Assembly: GCA_025738555.1 (NCBI GenBank)
Contig: JAOVFP010000019.1
Span: 372,001-436,000, forward strand
Direction of reading: 5' to 3'
Length of the DNA stretch: 64,000 nt
Origin: Cyathus striatus
Taxonomy: Eukaryota; Basidiomycota; Agaricomycetes; Agaricales; Nidulariaceae
This document shows, piece after piece, positions 34,562 to 48,250 of the stretch. Made by a program: the position numbers and the translations under genes. Numbering within the stretch: position 1 is the first letter of the stretch; each line of letters opens with the position of its first letter. The notes under the pieces are model-generated. The model searched no databases. It worked only from the letters and a program-made list of their open reading frames with translations, and was not told the origin of the DNA.

Positions 34562-36917
34562 CTAATAAGCCGAAGCCGGGAATGAAGTAGGATCTCTTGT
34601 CATAGCGTCTTCGCAGCCCAACCACTCAAGCCACTCCTGGGCATGGTACAGCACACGCCGTCTTGGCCACGGCTCCAACTCCCGGCCTACAGGCTGTGGC
34701 GGGCGGTGGTGGTGCGTATGCACAGAGTGGTGTGTATGAGAGCTGTCTAAATGAGGCGACGTATGAGGTGCTTTGATATTGTTCACGGTCCAGTAGCTGC
34801 CTCCTATACGGAGCACGCGGACCATAGGGAACCCATGCTCAATGATGGAAGAGACGTTGCGTAGAGGAAGATCAGAGAGGCCAATGTACTTCAGCTCGGG
34901 TGGTACACCATTACGCAGTTGCTAAAGCATGATATCAGCGATTGTATTCTTCAACAAAGAGAACAAACCCACAGCAAAGAAAGCACCGGGATCTCTCCCC
35001 ACCCCATTGACATAATCCAGCGTCAGCGTCAACGCAACAACACTCCTCGGAATCAACCATGCCGCCAACCCAGGTGCCAAGTCATTTGGATACGTAATCG
35101 TCAATCCCTTGAGACCGGTCAACGTAGGCAATACACCCCATACAGACGCATCAAACCCAACAGCACGCTGCACACCCTCCTCAAATGCGACAAGCTTCAA
35201 GGTCCTAAGCTGCATCCGGCCACGAAGGAACTCGGCAACAGCAGGGAACAGATCCCTATCCATCGTTCGCCTTCCAATTTGCGAGACCGAGAAAGAAAAG
35301 TTCCGTAGGAAGGGAAGCGTGCCGGAGTGTAACATCGAGCGGAACTGTTGACTGGCAGCACTTGGACCTGTACATTCCAACATACTACACTTTAGCGTAA
35401 GATCCTCCAACTGCCTTCCATTCGTAATAATCTCAGTAAACGCGTAGCTCGCAGCCGGGAACGAGCCAGCAAAGTGTAACGAGGTAAGGTTGCGCACTGA
35501 TAAGGCAGATGAAGGGAAAGTCCAGTGCGGTGATGGATGTGGGTTTTCGAGGCACACCGTCCGTAAGCTGGTACGGTTCTGTGCAAGGAACGCGGATATC
35601 TGCGCGGGTACCGTTGACGAGTTTGACATGGTGCTGTAGGAGAAGTGCGAGAGGTGTCCGAGGTCGAGGAAGGACATATCCGCGGGGCCGTCAGGTGAGC
35701 TATAGGCGGCGTCAGTAAAACGAATCTTAGGTGAGCAAGGGCACACACTTGATAGAAAGTCCTTTCAACCTCGGGCTGCTAGATTGTAATATCTTCAGCA
35801 CAGAAACGACGCTCTCCGCCCCAGACGATATATGCACGTTCCGCAGATTTACAAGCTTGGGTAACGCGTTGGTGAGCATACCTTCCAACATGCGTCAGAG
35901 AATGCCAGTTGAACATAAAGAAATACCAACCAGTCTGGAACGCCATCCCCGCATCCCGCTCTCGACTCGCCGCATAAATCCTCAAAGTCTTAACGGCAAT
36001 CGCAAATCCAGGATCCGTTATGATCCTCGTCAAAATATCTGCACTACGCTGCGCATGTCTGGCAGCCTGATCGTCCTTCGTAGGAACACCACCACTCAAA
36101 CCACTGGGGCCATCACAAACCATCGCATTCGATGCATTTTCCTCCTCCTCCCCCTCCACCGCTGAGAAATGCAGATCCAACTCGCGGAAGAGAAGCTGCG
36201 ACGCAACGCGGGATACAGCGTGTGGAACAAAGAGGAGGGATTTGAGATCTCGTCGGGGAGGAAAAGCGCTATTTCACGCCATATTTCAGGGGAGAGGCGG
36301 TCTTTTAGTTTTGGTAAGGGTGCCAGTAGCTGTAAGTGGCGTCAGCACACATCACAAAAATAAATCGGTGAAAGGACCTTTTCGACAGCCACCGACCGCT
36401 GATGAAGCAATGCCTTAGCTTCAGGATTATCCGGTTCCGCAACAAGTGCAGCCTGCAAATCTGTAGAACGGAGGGAACAAGAAATTGAAGTATCAGTTCC
36501 ACGTGATCGTTGAGAAGAAGACGAAGAAAAAGACGAAGAAGAATTAGTAACACTAGTAGAACGCGAATAAGAAGACGAAGATTCAGAAGAAAAGGTTGAA
36601 GAAGAAAGTACACTAGTCGAGCGGTAACCCCTCGAGCTTGAGCTCGAAGCATAATTGGACAAAGCCAGCATATCCTCTTGAGAGAACGAGAATGGGAACG
36701 TATGCAGCACCGTGGAGCCATCGACGACCGACACGAGCGTCTGCCCCGCCTCATGTACGTCATCATGCACCAAAACCGTATGCGCATGAGGGTGACTCCC
36801 CACGTGGACCACCATCCCCTCCTCTTTTCCCCCCACGCGCGCCCAGTACTCCTCCTGCCCCCTCCTCCTCCGCATAGGCACCGAGTGCAGATGCATATGC
36901 ACATTCTTCATTTCCAC
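34562..36917 (-). CDS. F-box/LRR-type protein, five exons, apparent 1-nt lesion in the F-box
   Basis: Exons 36378-36917, 35931-36329, 35749-35881, 34973-35699 and 34562-34921, with four GT-AG introns of about 48-51 nt. Exon 1 encodes a Ser-rich low-complexity segment and ends DNPEAKALLHQRSVAVEK. Exon 2 carries the F-box: LSPEIWREIALFLP in one frame, then DLKSLLFVPHAVSRVASQLL and FRELDLHF in the next, so one C is missing in the run at 36254-36257. Exons 3-5 carry leucine-rich repeat-like segments (LPKLVNLRNVHISSG, LRTVCLENPHPSPHWTFPSS). With the lost base the product would be 719 aa, a putative SCF substrate receptor. A sequencing error or pseudogenisation are both possible; every other exon is intact. 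Confidence 0.65.
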
Positions 36918-39254
36918 GCCCCCATCCGGGGTTGACTATCAGATGCTTGTTGAGAAGTAACAGGGGAAGGAGCAGGGTACATAGCCAGGGGTCGAAGTGA
37001 TGTAGACGGGTTGCTGCGATGTGGCATCGTTGGGGGTAGAGGTAGATGATGGTGGGTAGCAAGGGTGCTGGTCGAGGGTAGTAGTTACGACAACGCACTG
37101 CAAAGGGTGCGCGCAAAGGATAAAGATAGTTAGTCTAGAGCAGGCGAGGCGGGATGCAAAAAAACGACCAAAGATAGGTCAAGCGCGCACGTTTCTGGTG
37201 TATACGGCGCAGGAATGGGCGCTAGTAAAGGTCCCGCCAGGTCTAGACGTGACTCGATGGGCTATGAATTGCCTCGTGATGATATCGATATCAGACACTG
37301 TTGTGTTGCCCGGGGTGGCAGCGATGATGCAAGCCCTGTTCTCCAAGCAGAACAGGGGGCGGTATGAATAGAAACTGTACCCTCCAAAGGGTAAAACTCG
37401 GAAAGAGGACGTCGAGGTGCAAAGTCCCTGCGCAGCGAGTGAACAATCTACGACACAGAGTCGTAACTGCACCCCTAACAATAGTAATGGAACTGGGGGA
37501 GAGAGAAAAAGGCCAACCAACGCAGATGCAGCCGTGCCACGATGGTAGAATTCTACCCCGAGCGCAATACCAACAATCGAGTTGTTTCTTTCCTAGATGT
37601 TCCGCTGGAGGTTCAACCTGTGCTCGTTGAGAGATCTGATAGCCTTCCCTCCTGGTCGATGTCCCAACACAAACCACAGCACAAATCCTGATTTAGAACC
37701 AGGTGAAATCCGGGGCAGAGCACGCAGAAACAAAAGTCTTCCTTCCTTCCTTCCTAAGCGCGATCTCTCGCAATAACTCCCCAAGTTGATAATCGTGTGG
37801 AGAACAAGAGGAGAGGGGAACTGATGACCGGTAGAGGCAAAGTAAAAAAAAAGGCTAAAACCGTGGCACACTTCGCAATTGTTGTGGGAGTTGAACAGAA
37901 CAACCGGCAAAGGCAATCGTCAACAACCCCCAGCACCCCGGTTCGGGTTGTTAGTGAGTAAGACACAATGTCATCCACATGACATCTCCGCTTCGGACTC
38001 TGGACGTTGTGGCACACGACGCCGGGAGCCCAGAAACACTTCCAGAATACGCCCAAGACGAGTCTGGACACGCCTATCCGCCTCCTGTGGGTACCTTTTC
38101 CTGCGTCGCACCAATCATGATTGCGAGACCAAAGTTCCGTGCGGGGATACACTGCAGACGATGAGTAAGACCGTGCGGATGTAAATCCGCCTGGGGAGGG
38201 CGGGACACAGTCCAGACCTCTGGGCGTGGGTAGATACGGTATGCCGGTGGTTGTCGTCTATGATTACTCTGTGATGCGGCGATAGACGTGAGCCAAGCCG
38301 GCATGCGCATACCCGCCCGAGAAATCAGAGAAAAGACTGCGACTGAGCCACTTTGCTGGGTGCCGTGAGCGAGAGAACCTATGAAAGCAGCACAACCTGC
38401 GAACACATCGCAGCTGATGAGAGTAACACCGGTACCACGTCTGAAGCGAGCGGTGATACCCAGCGCTGAGAGAACACCTAGAAGACGCACGATCCGCCCA
38501 GCCCCGTGCGCACAGGAAACGTCGTAACGCACTGAGACACGATGATGAGCACGGGTTGACAACGCTGATGAGGGTGAATCCAGAAGATGTACGACCCGCC
38601 TAGCCAAAAGCACCTCCGTACTCGCAGGACCCAATCCGCCAATGAATAGCAGACAAGTACGTCCAGAAGACGTCCAGCCCGCACAGCCTAAGAATGTCAA
38701 CCAATCAAACCTGCGCTAGTCATCTTGTCGTCAGGAGAGTGGATATACCGTATCCCGTAACCGCGAATGTCCAATATCCACGCACAACGCAGACTAGACT
38801 CGCACCCAAACTTAAACCAATACCTGTTGAGAATCGTTGATGAACATGTCGTGATGCAGATCGTCTTGGTGCTTGATGATATGGTATGGGTGTGCGGGGA
38901 CCCAGTACCCAGAAAGACCATGGAAAATCCCCGCCTGCGTCCCCAAAGACTACACGCGGAACCAGAACAAGACGCATCTTCCCGCCCACTCCTTCCCCAA
39001 AACTTCGCAACCTTCCAAACTCTGCGATCTGCAAAGGCAAAAGGCGAAGCGAGGACAGTCCACATGCCCGTGAGCGTGAGCCCGCCAGAACCAGCGACGG
39101 CTGAACGGTCGCAGTAATAGCCAGCAACCGTACGCTTCCAGCCTAGCCCAAAACAATACACTTCTTCATCTTGATACTCCTCGGAATGAATCGGATCCAC
39201 TGAACGAAAAAAAAAAGAAAACCACGCTCGAACCGCTCCCGCACAGCACAGCGC
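36918..39254. other. GC-richer intergenic region without a supported gene
   Basis: Overlapping frames up to 208 codons exist on both strands (for example 38074-38700 minus), but none carries a recognisable domain and no conserved splice pattern connects them. The end next to 36917 presumably includes the F-box gene promoter. Confidence 0.35.
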
Positions 39255-39521
39255 CTAGCCAAAAAGGCGGGGGCGGTCCAGCCCAAAAGCGTGAGCGTGA
39301 GTATCCTCATCTCCTCGGGATGGATCAAGACGAGCCTTCACATCATATCCTCGGAAAGGATACTTGTACCTCGCAGAACAGCCAATGAACTCATCAGCGA
39401 GCTTGACCGACTTGACAGCCCGCTCGTGCCAGTCAGTGTCAGTCACTCCAAGCATCCTGCCAGCTATAATCCCCCAAAGTCCATCCATCCCGACTGCCCA
39501 CTGTCCACCAATGAACAGCAA
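39255..39521 (-). CDS. Hypothetical open frame, 88 aa
   Basis: MLFIGGQWAVGMDGLWGII opens a protein-like stretch continuing TDTDWHERAVKSVKLADEF and IGCSARYKYPFRGYDVKARL, with balanced composition unlike the neighbouring frames. I do not recognise the family. It may be one exon of an unresolved gene in the 37-39.6 kb region. Confidence 0.25.
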   Translation of the reverse strand: MLFIGGQWAVGMDGLWGIIAGRMLGVTDTDWHERAVKSVKLADEFIGCSARYKYPFRGYDVKARLDPSRGDEDTHAHAFGLDRPRLFG

Positions 39522-40680
39522 TAAATCGGGTAATCACCGTCTTTCGATCATAAGACATGATACGATCAAGAGTCGAGTCGAGTCCAGCCTAGACCACCAG
39601 CGTGAGTACCATAACAAGCCAATGAAGAGCCGGCCGGCGGTGGTATGAGATCGGGTGGTATATCTTCTTCTTTCGTCGGTTGTATGTAGAGTGTGAGAGG
39701 TATAGTGAGAGGAGCGGTGTGGTATGGTATGGTGTGGTATGGTGTGAGGTTCGGCGTACGGGGAGAAGTATAACACCAGAGAGAGGGCTCGGGTGCAGTT
39801 TATCCTCCTTCTTCTGCTTCATCCTGTGGTTCGGAAGGCAAGAAATGTAAAGTAAAAGTAAAGTAAAAACCTCCGCAAAAAACACCAAAAACACCAATCC
39901 AAAACAAAAACAAAAGTAAAGAACAAAAGAACAAAAAACACACCTTCCTGCGCACTCAAATGCGACCCCGCTCCAATTCTCGCTCTGGCCCTTAATATTC
40001 TTGCGCGAGCGACTGTTTCAGGCGCTAGAGTGGACACTTGGAGACATGATTGGATGGCGTTTTCTACTACTATTCTTGAGCGTCTGTGAATGAATAAGCG
40101 TTAACGAGTGAACGTAAGGAAGGAAAAGATAGGGGAAAGGAAGAACAGAAGGTAAGGCTGAGTGTGATAGAATAGAACAGGAACAGGGGGGAGGAAATGA
40201 AAGAGTATACGGGGACCAAGAACACCCAACACCCCAACAGAAGAATAGTCATACGGAGAAACCACAGTGAAAAAGCGAACGGACAAAAGGCGATTGGTCA
40301 ACCGCCTCTCACAGTGCGGTGATTGGTGGCAACATAGAGACGGAGAAAATAAGTCTAGACGGGACGGGGACAAGTGATATCGATCTGTGTCCGCGCATCT
40401 GACATGCCATGCCATATCATATCACAGCACACACATCACACATCGTTCCCGATGCGTGCAATGCGCGCATGTGCGCTGAGCTGTGCCGAGGCGAGAACAG
40501 GGTACGATTGGTCGGAGGTTGGGTAAGCTTTTTTGAGTGTCCGGGTGCAGCTTTGCCAAGGCCTAAGACTGGCCATGGGCGGGTGGGTGGTTGCGGAAAG
40601 AGGGGGCATCGAGGAAAGCGAGGAGAGGGAAGCAAAAGGGAAAATGTAACGACATGGAAGAGGGCGAAAGTAAAAGGAGG
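39522..40680. other. Intergenic, low-complexity patches
   Basis: Contains short TGGTATGG-type microsatellite (39718-39748) and A-rich runs. No gene supported. Confidence 0.4.
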
Positions 40681-40689
40681 AGGAAATAG

Positions 40690-41370
40690 GACACACCCTT
40701 CAAAATGCAAACTCTTAATCGCATACAACAACAGGTCGACCTTTTGATTATCCGTCAAGCAAGCTGATATATCGCGGATACTGGCGTCTAGTATCTTTGG
40801 GTTGAACACGTTCATTCTAGGCATCTATGTTCTTTTGGTGTGGGTGTAGTGGGAGGAGTTGAGGAGATGAGAAGACGGGAGGAGGGAAGAAGGGAGGGAG
40901 GGAGAGTTGCACGTAGCGCAGATTACGAGGATGCAAAGCTGAAGCTAGAAGCAGCGGGGGGTATAAGTAACAGCCACAAGCCAGGATAAGACAGGGAAGA
41001 AGAGAAGGGAGGTGACCCAGAGAGGAGGAGCAGAAGTAAAGGGGATGGCGAACAGGGCCGATCGGTGGGCAAGGAACAGAACAGGACAGGGAAAGGACAG
41101 CACTCACGGAGCAACTAAAGCAGTCCAAGATCTAATTCCAACCCAGCCAGCCAGCCAACCACAGTAAATCAAGGGAACGAATCAACGCCGAAGAACCTTG
41201 ACTCTAACAATCTAGCTAGTAACTCCGCGTACGTCCTCTTGCAGTTATAGTTATGTACCGTATCCTCTCCTACACAAATCAAACGTTCTAAATCCTTCTA
41301 TTCCCTTCCAAATATACTGAACAAAGAGCCAGTAGGAAGAGAACAAGCAGGGGACGAATCAAATGGGGGA
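40690..41370 (+). repeat. Segmental duplication, partner of about 45890-46430
   Basis: Direct homology, for example AACTCTTAATCGCATACAAC and GCTGATATATCGCGGAT at 40710-40780 against 45930-45990, and GGGGACGAATCAAA near the right ends. Non-coding. Confidence 0.6.
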
Positions 41371-41379
41371 GAAGAGCGA

Positions 41380-44300
41380 CGGGGAGAAGGAAGAAAAGTC
41401 CAGGTCCGTTCTGGACTGCGTACATAAACCCAACCCATAGTGGTGGGATTTTTTATTTTGCCGACGGATACGGTATTTCCCGTGATAAGATAAGATGAGA
41501 ACAAAGTTCACAGGTAAATAGAGAGAAATAAGCAGCACAGGATAGTGGAGCACCCATGTTTATTTCACGACATGAATTGTCTAAAAACCGTTAGTCCACT
41601 CTAACGAAAATCCCTTCCTTCTCTTAACCTTCCCCTCCCACACAACTCAATCACTCCCGAATCCCCCAATCCCCACTCACACTTCTCACTTACTCACGTC
41701 CACCCCGTCCCTTGGCGCACAATTCCAATTCCAATAAGCAAATAGCAATCGTGACCGAAACGGTACTCATTCATACATTCACGCACACACATCATTCTAA
41801 ATATAACTTGTCATACCACATCATATCGTGTGTTTTTATACCCCTCAATCTTCTCCCCATCCCTTCATGTTCAAAGTCTGACCTATTCTGAGTGGTCTTC
41901 TGACCGACGTGTTTACTGTTTACCCTGAGTATCATCATGTATGAGCTTAAGCCGGGATCACACGAGACGTTAAAATAGCACTTGTACAGAACGAGAAAAT
42001 CAAAATGATGCGGTAGGTTATATGTCCTAGGAAGTACTTATAGATGTGCTCGTTAAGGTGACTTTTGGCACGATGCGTCGGACTGTGGTAATAGAAGATA
42101 TGTATAAGATTGCGGGAGGCAAGACTGCTATCATTTATCATACTGCGTACGTAGAGGTACGTACTCCATTCCTACATAGACACGTTCCTTACAAAAGCTC
42201 CGATAGAACACACCATATTAATATATACAAAAGGTATTGTGCGGATTTTTGCACCCATTGCTATGATACATATGAATGTCTGCGGTGATACGTACCTAAC
42301 ATGTTAATCTATACAAAAGGTATTGTGCGGGCAATTACACTATCTAAATTCTTATATAGACACTATTAGGAAGTATCCCTTGGTACTTGGTAGAATCTAC
42401 TGCGTACGTACATCTCTTCCTACGGAGACACGTTCCTTAACATATTATAACCACCCATCATATCCAATTTCCTACGCACTAAACATAAATTAATATACTA
42501 TACCAGGAAAGAAGTATGCCTTCAGTAGTAATTCAGTAGCAGACATGTTCAAGCATCAAGGGACTTCTAGGCTCTAGCGATACGCAGGAGCGACTATGAA
42601 GAACTCGAAGATTTACACCGCGATATGATCAATGCAACTGCCAGGGATTCAGTAGGACCACCATCGTATACTACTGTCCTGCATACGTGCGAAACCAACA
42701 CTCATATTCACGACCATTCCTTAACTCCTTAATCATCACTCCATTAATTATTGACCACGATCGTATCCCAAGAACAATCACCTCTCTCACATCCACCCAT
42801 CTTGAGACTAACACCGAATACATGAGCCAAGGATCAAAGTGTCGAGGTTTAGGATACATGCCGTATTAATACTTAATTAAAAAACATTTACTTCCATGTT
42901 TCTTTTGTCTTGTTTATTCTTTTTCTCCGTCTTTTCTTTCTATTCATCGTATCTTCGCACCTCAGTTGTTTACCTTATCGTGAACCTGAGGTGTGTTCTA
43001 TTTTACTTATATTATTGATCTACGTACTTACATGTACCGTAGCTTCTATCTTAACAAGTACATAGTAATCTATAAGTTGTTTACCTTATCGTGAACCTTA
43101 CTTCCTGCATCCACGCGCATGAACATTCGCAATCGCAATCACTCCGCAAATGCACCGATTTAGTACTCCCATGTTAAACATCTATTCCTCTCCATTCGGG
43201 ATGGGCCGAGCACCCTCTATTAAAGTGTACGTACGTACGGAATGTAATGTTCCGTGGTAGAATGAACTTACGATCCCTACGCTCACGCATCAGCGACCAG
43301 ACCTACACCATCCCGCTCCCGCTCCATGGCCAGACATACTTACAACTTGATCACCAGCACATTCACGATCAAACGATCTCCCCCATCTATCCCAGAATAC
43401 ACATGGCTTTTACTCGAAGATGACATCGGATACAATACTGGCGCGATGCGTCGAGCGACTGTGAAATGGGAGAGGACATACGAGTACCATCTCTCTACTA
43501 CTACGCACACACGGGTACGTACTACATACCTACGGTAGCACGTTCCTTTTAATTTATACAACAAAAGGTAATATTACGCGGAACATAGTACGTATACTAT
43601 ACCCATGCATTCCAGACGTACCTCAACCACCACAATCACTATTCATTAATTCATTAGCCATTAATAGCCTATTCATAAATCACCCAAATCAACTGATCTC
43701 CCCCGCTTCCACGTGTCTCGAGGTTGACATCGGATTACCTTCCTCTGACTCATACCAAACTTAACTTACCTACTTCTTGCGTCCGCGCGCGTGAACATTG
43801 CACGAAGAACAATAAAAGAATCGCGGAGCGGAAGTGCGCGAGTAATATGTTCACATGTTGCCCGTTCCTCTCCTCACCATTCGGAGTGAGTAAGGTTTGT
43901 ACCCTCGTATTAGAACGTACGTACGCCGGTGTATACCACGCCGCGGCATAACTTATAGATCTATGCCCTCTAGAATATCTCTAGACCATACTATCCTCCT
44001 GGGCGGGTGGCCCCGCAACTGTACCTTACAAAACCCAACTTTACTTATGGCCCTAAATAATCAACCACAGCCATGGCTCACACGGTATACTATCGTCAAG
44101 CATTCCTTCTAAAATCCACTTCCAATCGAATGATCTCCCCCATCATGTATCGTCACTAATCTACACACCTGCCTGATACTACTAATCGAGGATATTTCAG
44201 AAGTACTACCGAGTTAACTTCTCGTGCGTCGATACGTATGAACAACTTGCTTTAAGCAGGAAACATAGAGTTGCGAAGATAATATTATTACGTTCAAAGT

Positions 44301-45300
44301 TGATATAATCGCAGAATGGGAGTGGGTGACTCAGTGTTATGCTATATTGCTCAGAAGACAAAGATCCACACTATCCCGCTTCCGGGCCAGACATTTGTCT
44401 GGTACCTATGAACGATTTTTAATTATTATTAACCACCTTCCTAATTGAAATATGGAAGGCATCATCATCTCATGTTATAAAAGTTGAGACTTAGTGACTT
44501 GTGACATGCTCAGTTAATTTAAATTTAAATAAACCAATGATGCACAGTAGAATGTCAGTAGTTGGTTAGTAGTAAGCTGGGGATTAGATTTCTGCCATTG
44601 GGTAGCTAAAGTATGACTGCCTACTAAGATGCAGGGAAAATTGCAAAAAGTTGACTATTTTGCTATGAACAACTAAAAACTGTTTTTACTGAGTGTCACA
44701 CATAATGGAGGCCTGGTGCTGAAAGGTATTGGAATTATGGATAGTAGCACTCAGGGCACCAGTGCTGCCAAAGGGTATATTAAACAGAAATTGGGCATTA
44801 ATTCACATTATTTGCTTTAATTGTTATTACATTGTATTTTAGTACTTTTTATATATGTGTCACAATGAGATTTATTGTAGTGTCAAAAGGCTATAGTAGT
44901 TTTGTCTGTAACAGTGCCTACTCCTGTGTCAAATTGATTTAAATGGTACAGTATCTCTGATGTATCAGTGCACATGAAAAAGAACACTTCTAACAAGGAG
45001 CTGTACAATGACTTATTCCCAGCCTGCAGGTTATCAAGTTCTCCACTCCATTTGGGGTACAAAGTTGTACTTGGAGCTTACATTCTTTGTATTTTCAAAG
45101 GGGGTATGATCTTTTCATCACTGCAAATTATACCACAAGCAACATGATACAAAAATGCCATGTTAATTTATCAACAATTAAAATTAATTGATTCAGAGAA
45201 ATGGAAGTTCTGTGCTAGGTCATTCCTGCAAATGCTATGCATGATAATGTATACAAATGGCCATGTACAGAGTAAGTATTCCAAAACCCTTCCTTAATGT
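41380..45300 (+). repeat. Degenerate repeat region, block 1
   Basis: Non-coding sequence sharing ordered motifs with 48250-51200 and with 53930-55160: GATCTCCCCC, then about 95-105 bp later CGCGTGAAC; also GTACGTACT..CACGTTCCTT and ACAAAAGGTATTGTGCGG. The last part (44970-45300) closely matches 54700-55080. No gene supported in the whole stretch. Confidence 0.6.
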
Positions 45301-45716
45301 ATCAAGGCCCACAGCAATTCAATTTCTATGTGCCACATGTACATTATTGCTATAAATTCAAGAAGCATTCAATCACACCACCTCCCAAAAATAATGATCA
45401 TCCCAACATGGCTTATCTACTGTAACATACTTGTCCTTCCAGTATAATTTTGGAAATAGTACTGAATATATATCCTTGCGAATCATACCAAATATAGTTA
45501 TGACACACCAGCACACATGAAGAAGAGGTACTTGACTTGTAACATGAGTAGCAAAGTAAGAGTCTCAGCCTCCAGGTTCAAATTTTCTCCATTGCATTTG
45601 GGGTGTGCAATGTAGCTAGGGACTCTGTGCTTGGAGAACTTCAGATGCTCCCTAGAAAGCTCTAGAGCACTACTACAGTACAACACTGTGAAAATGTGCT
45701 CTGACAACTTTAGTTA

Positions 45717-45780
45717 AAGTATGGGGAATCAAACCCCAGCCACATTGCAAGCAATATGTCTATGAAAGGTGATGTTGGTC
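45717..45780 (-). pseudogene. Decayed tRNA-Glu
   Basis: Minus-strand T-arm TGGGGTTTGATTCCCCA and the anticodon region CCTTTCATAGAC are recognisable, but the stems have lost pairing. The surrounding 45490-45790 is a duplicate of 50890-51195, which contains the intact tRNA. Differences are mostly C-to-T or G-to-A. Confidence 0.65.
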
Positions 45781-45889
45781 TTCCTAGGGTAGGTTGTGCG
45801 TGGGTGGTTAGAGGGAAGGGGTAAAGAAGACGAGACACATAGCGGAGGGAAGTAAAAGGAAGCAAAACAAAAACAAAGCATAGGGGGTA

Positions 45890-46430
45890 GCAAAAGTAAA
45901 GAGAATAGAAAGCATATCCTTCAAAATGAAAACTCTTAATAGCATACAACAAGTCAACCTTTGATTATCCATCAAGCACGCTGATATATCGCGGATGTTG
46001 GCATCTATGTTCTTTTTGTGTGTGTGGTGGGTTCCTGTGATCGATAGAGCAAGAGGAGATGAGAAAATGAGAGAAGATGGGGGAGGGAGGGAGAGTATAG
46101 GACCAAGTGCAGATTGCGAGGGTGTAAAGCTTAGCAGGCCTAAGGTAGAAGCGCAGTGGCTACAAGTAACCAGCCTAACTGGAGAGAAAGAAGGGATGAC
46201 GAACAGGGCCGATCCGTGAACAAGAAACAGGGAAGAGAGCAGTAAACTCAGGAATAAATCAACGCTGAAGAAGATCTAACAAACTACTATGTCAGACTCA
46301 GAGTTTAATATCTCCACTGTACACCACTATATCCCGATTCTAAACCCTTCCATTATATCCCCCTAGTTCCAAATATATGAGGGAGCCAGTAGGAAAGCAA
46401 GATAAGCAAGGGGACGAATCAAACGAGGGC
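45890..46430 (+). repeat. Segmental duplication, partner of about 40690-41370
   Basis: Direct copy with indels; the homology stops at 46430 where the TIR-like insertion begins and resumes near 48250. Confidence 0.6.
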
Positions 46431-48250
46431 ATCACTAAATCGGTGAAAGTCTCAAATAGCCGCACATTTCTCACGGGCGTTATGAGCGGTTATGCATTGG
46501 TTGTGATGTTAATATCATAGTATACAACATTCATGATCTCACCAAGATATTGTATACTATATATAAGTAGTTGTGAGCTCACGACGAGATCAGACGCAAA
46601 TGATACGTGATTATATTCCTATCATCATACCATGCTTAACTTACAAGTTTTTTATCATAGTATCTCTTGAGCAGCTTTTGTTGTGTTCTTAATTAGAGGA
46701 AGACAACTACTGCCAAATCTTGACTGTACATGGACAAAACCTTAGAGCTTGATGTCAACGCAGTGCACTCCTCATTCACTTTCTCGAGAGTTGCTGACTG
46801 CCCTGTTCTAGGACGTCGACTGTCAGTTGCTCTACTGGGTAAGTCTGGTTCGCGGTGTCACTAACCCAATGTGCCGTCCAACTTCTACTTCTCCGGTCAA
46901 TTGCTGCACACTTATTCGCCGTCTTTTAACGTCCGACCTATGTACACATGCTATGCGCTGTTACCCTACAGCCACCGAATCTCTTCTTATCGAGCCATCC
47001 AGCCGAGCATTTCCGAAGTGTCTAACTATGAAGTAAAGAAGCCTGTCCGTGTTCCGACATTGTTCTCGGTGGTTATAGAGCGGGCATCAGTGATCGCGAG
47101 GTGTTGGTACCATTCAGTACGGCAGTCCCATGGTTGACCAATCTGGGTAATTGGGCAATATACGTGCTTGGAAAGACCAACGGCAGCTTGAAGTCACAGT
47201 CACTCAGCCTTCAAGCCTGTGGCTGCCTATCGTATCCCATACTCACATAATTGCGCCTAGGCATTTGATGACACAGGCACATATGTAAAGCTGGACTGCT
47301 CGGGTCTGGAAATACGTATGTCAAAACATTGCGGTCGAGTCTCCGCAATTGATTTGATACACATCAGGACCTTGTCAGGACCCATCTCGCCAAATCCTGC
47401 CATGGCCAAGCAAAAAATGCCCCGTTCGGCAATAACAAATGCAATATATGTACCACCCTTCCATACCTCAGATTTTCATTCTCCATTTCTAGTCTACCCT
47501 CTCGAGTCTTACCAAATCATCCTCAAGTTTCTCGGTGTTTATTTGTGCATAAGTATGTCATTATCCATCTCTTTCCCTTAAATCTTCATCCAAGTTGTTT
47601 ACTAGGTGCCTACTTGTTTCAGTTGGCGCAGATTGGGAGCAGATTCCTGGGTTATTTTGTATGAAGGGCGCAAAGAGTAAGTCTGCAAGAGCTTCAGTGT
47701 GTTCATCGTATCTTTCTGACCTTTACCATTTAATAGTACGTCGCACATTTTTCACTCCTCCCACCCCAAAACCCTGTCATGGGCTGATTGATAGGCAAAT
47801 GAGCTTTAGTAGTAAAGGAGGAGGCTGGAAAGGTGCACTTCATTCCCTAGACTTAGTATTTCGTAGTACTACGTACAAGTATATAGGCAGAAATATATTT
47901 TATTACAAATTTCCGCTGCTATTGCATACATCCTATATCCATTTTCCCGGAAAGAAAGAATAAGAGCAATACTGTTGTGCATAAAAATTATAATAGCACG
48001 GACAGATTTTATTGAGCTCATAATTCAATGGGGGACTCACTACAATCTCATATGGTCGATGTGATAATATATCGCATTCATGATTTCCCATGAGCAGCAT
48101 GAGTGGCCATAAGAAAGAGCTACTTGAGGTGGCCGCAAATTAACATCTACTCCTATATGATCAAACCATAAGATCACATCAACTCATACCGCGCACATCA
48201 ACTCACATTACATTACATTCTCACGGGAGATTCGCCCGAATTTAGTGATG
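46430..48250. mobile_element. Candidate TIR insertion without transposase
   Basis: The ends CATCACTAAATCGG (46430) and, inverted, CATCACTAAATTCGG (48250) match, with GAGG on both outer sides at 46425-46428 and 48252-48255. The 1.8-kb interval interrupts the homology between the duplicated blocks (41340-41380 is continuous there). No coding domain recognised inside. Confidence 0.45.

Noticed and set aside
36918..39254. Frames up to 208 codons (for example 38074-38700) as genes
   Set aside because: Overlapping frames on both strands in GC-richer DNA, no domain, no consistent splicing.
44410..44970. Segment absent from repeat block 3, considered as a transposon
   Set aside because: I found no terminal repeats or target duplication at its edges; it may simply be diverged or deleted in the other copy.
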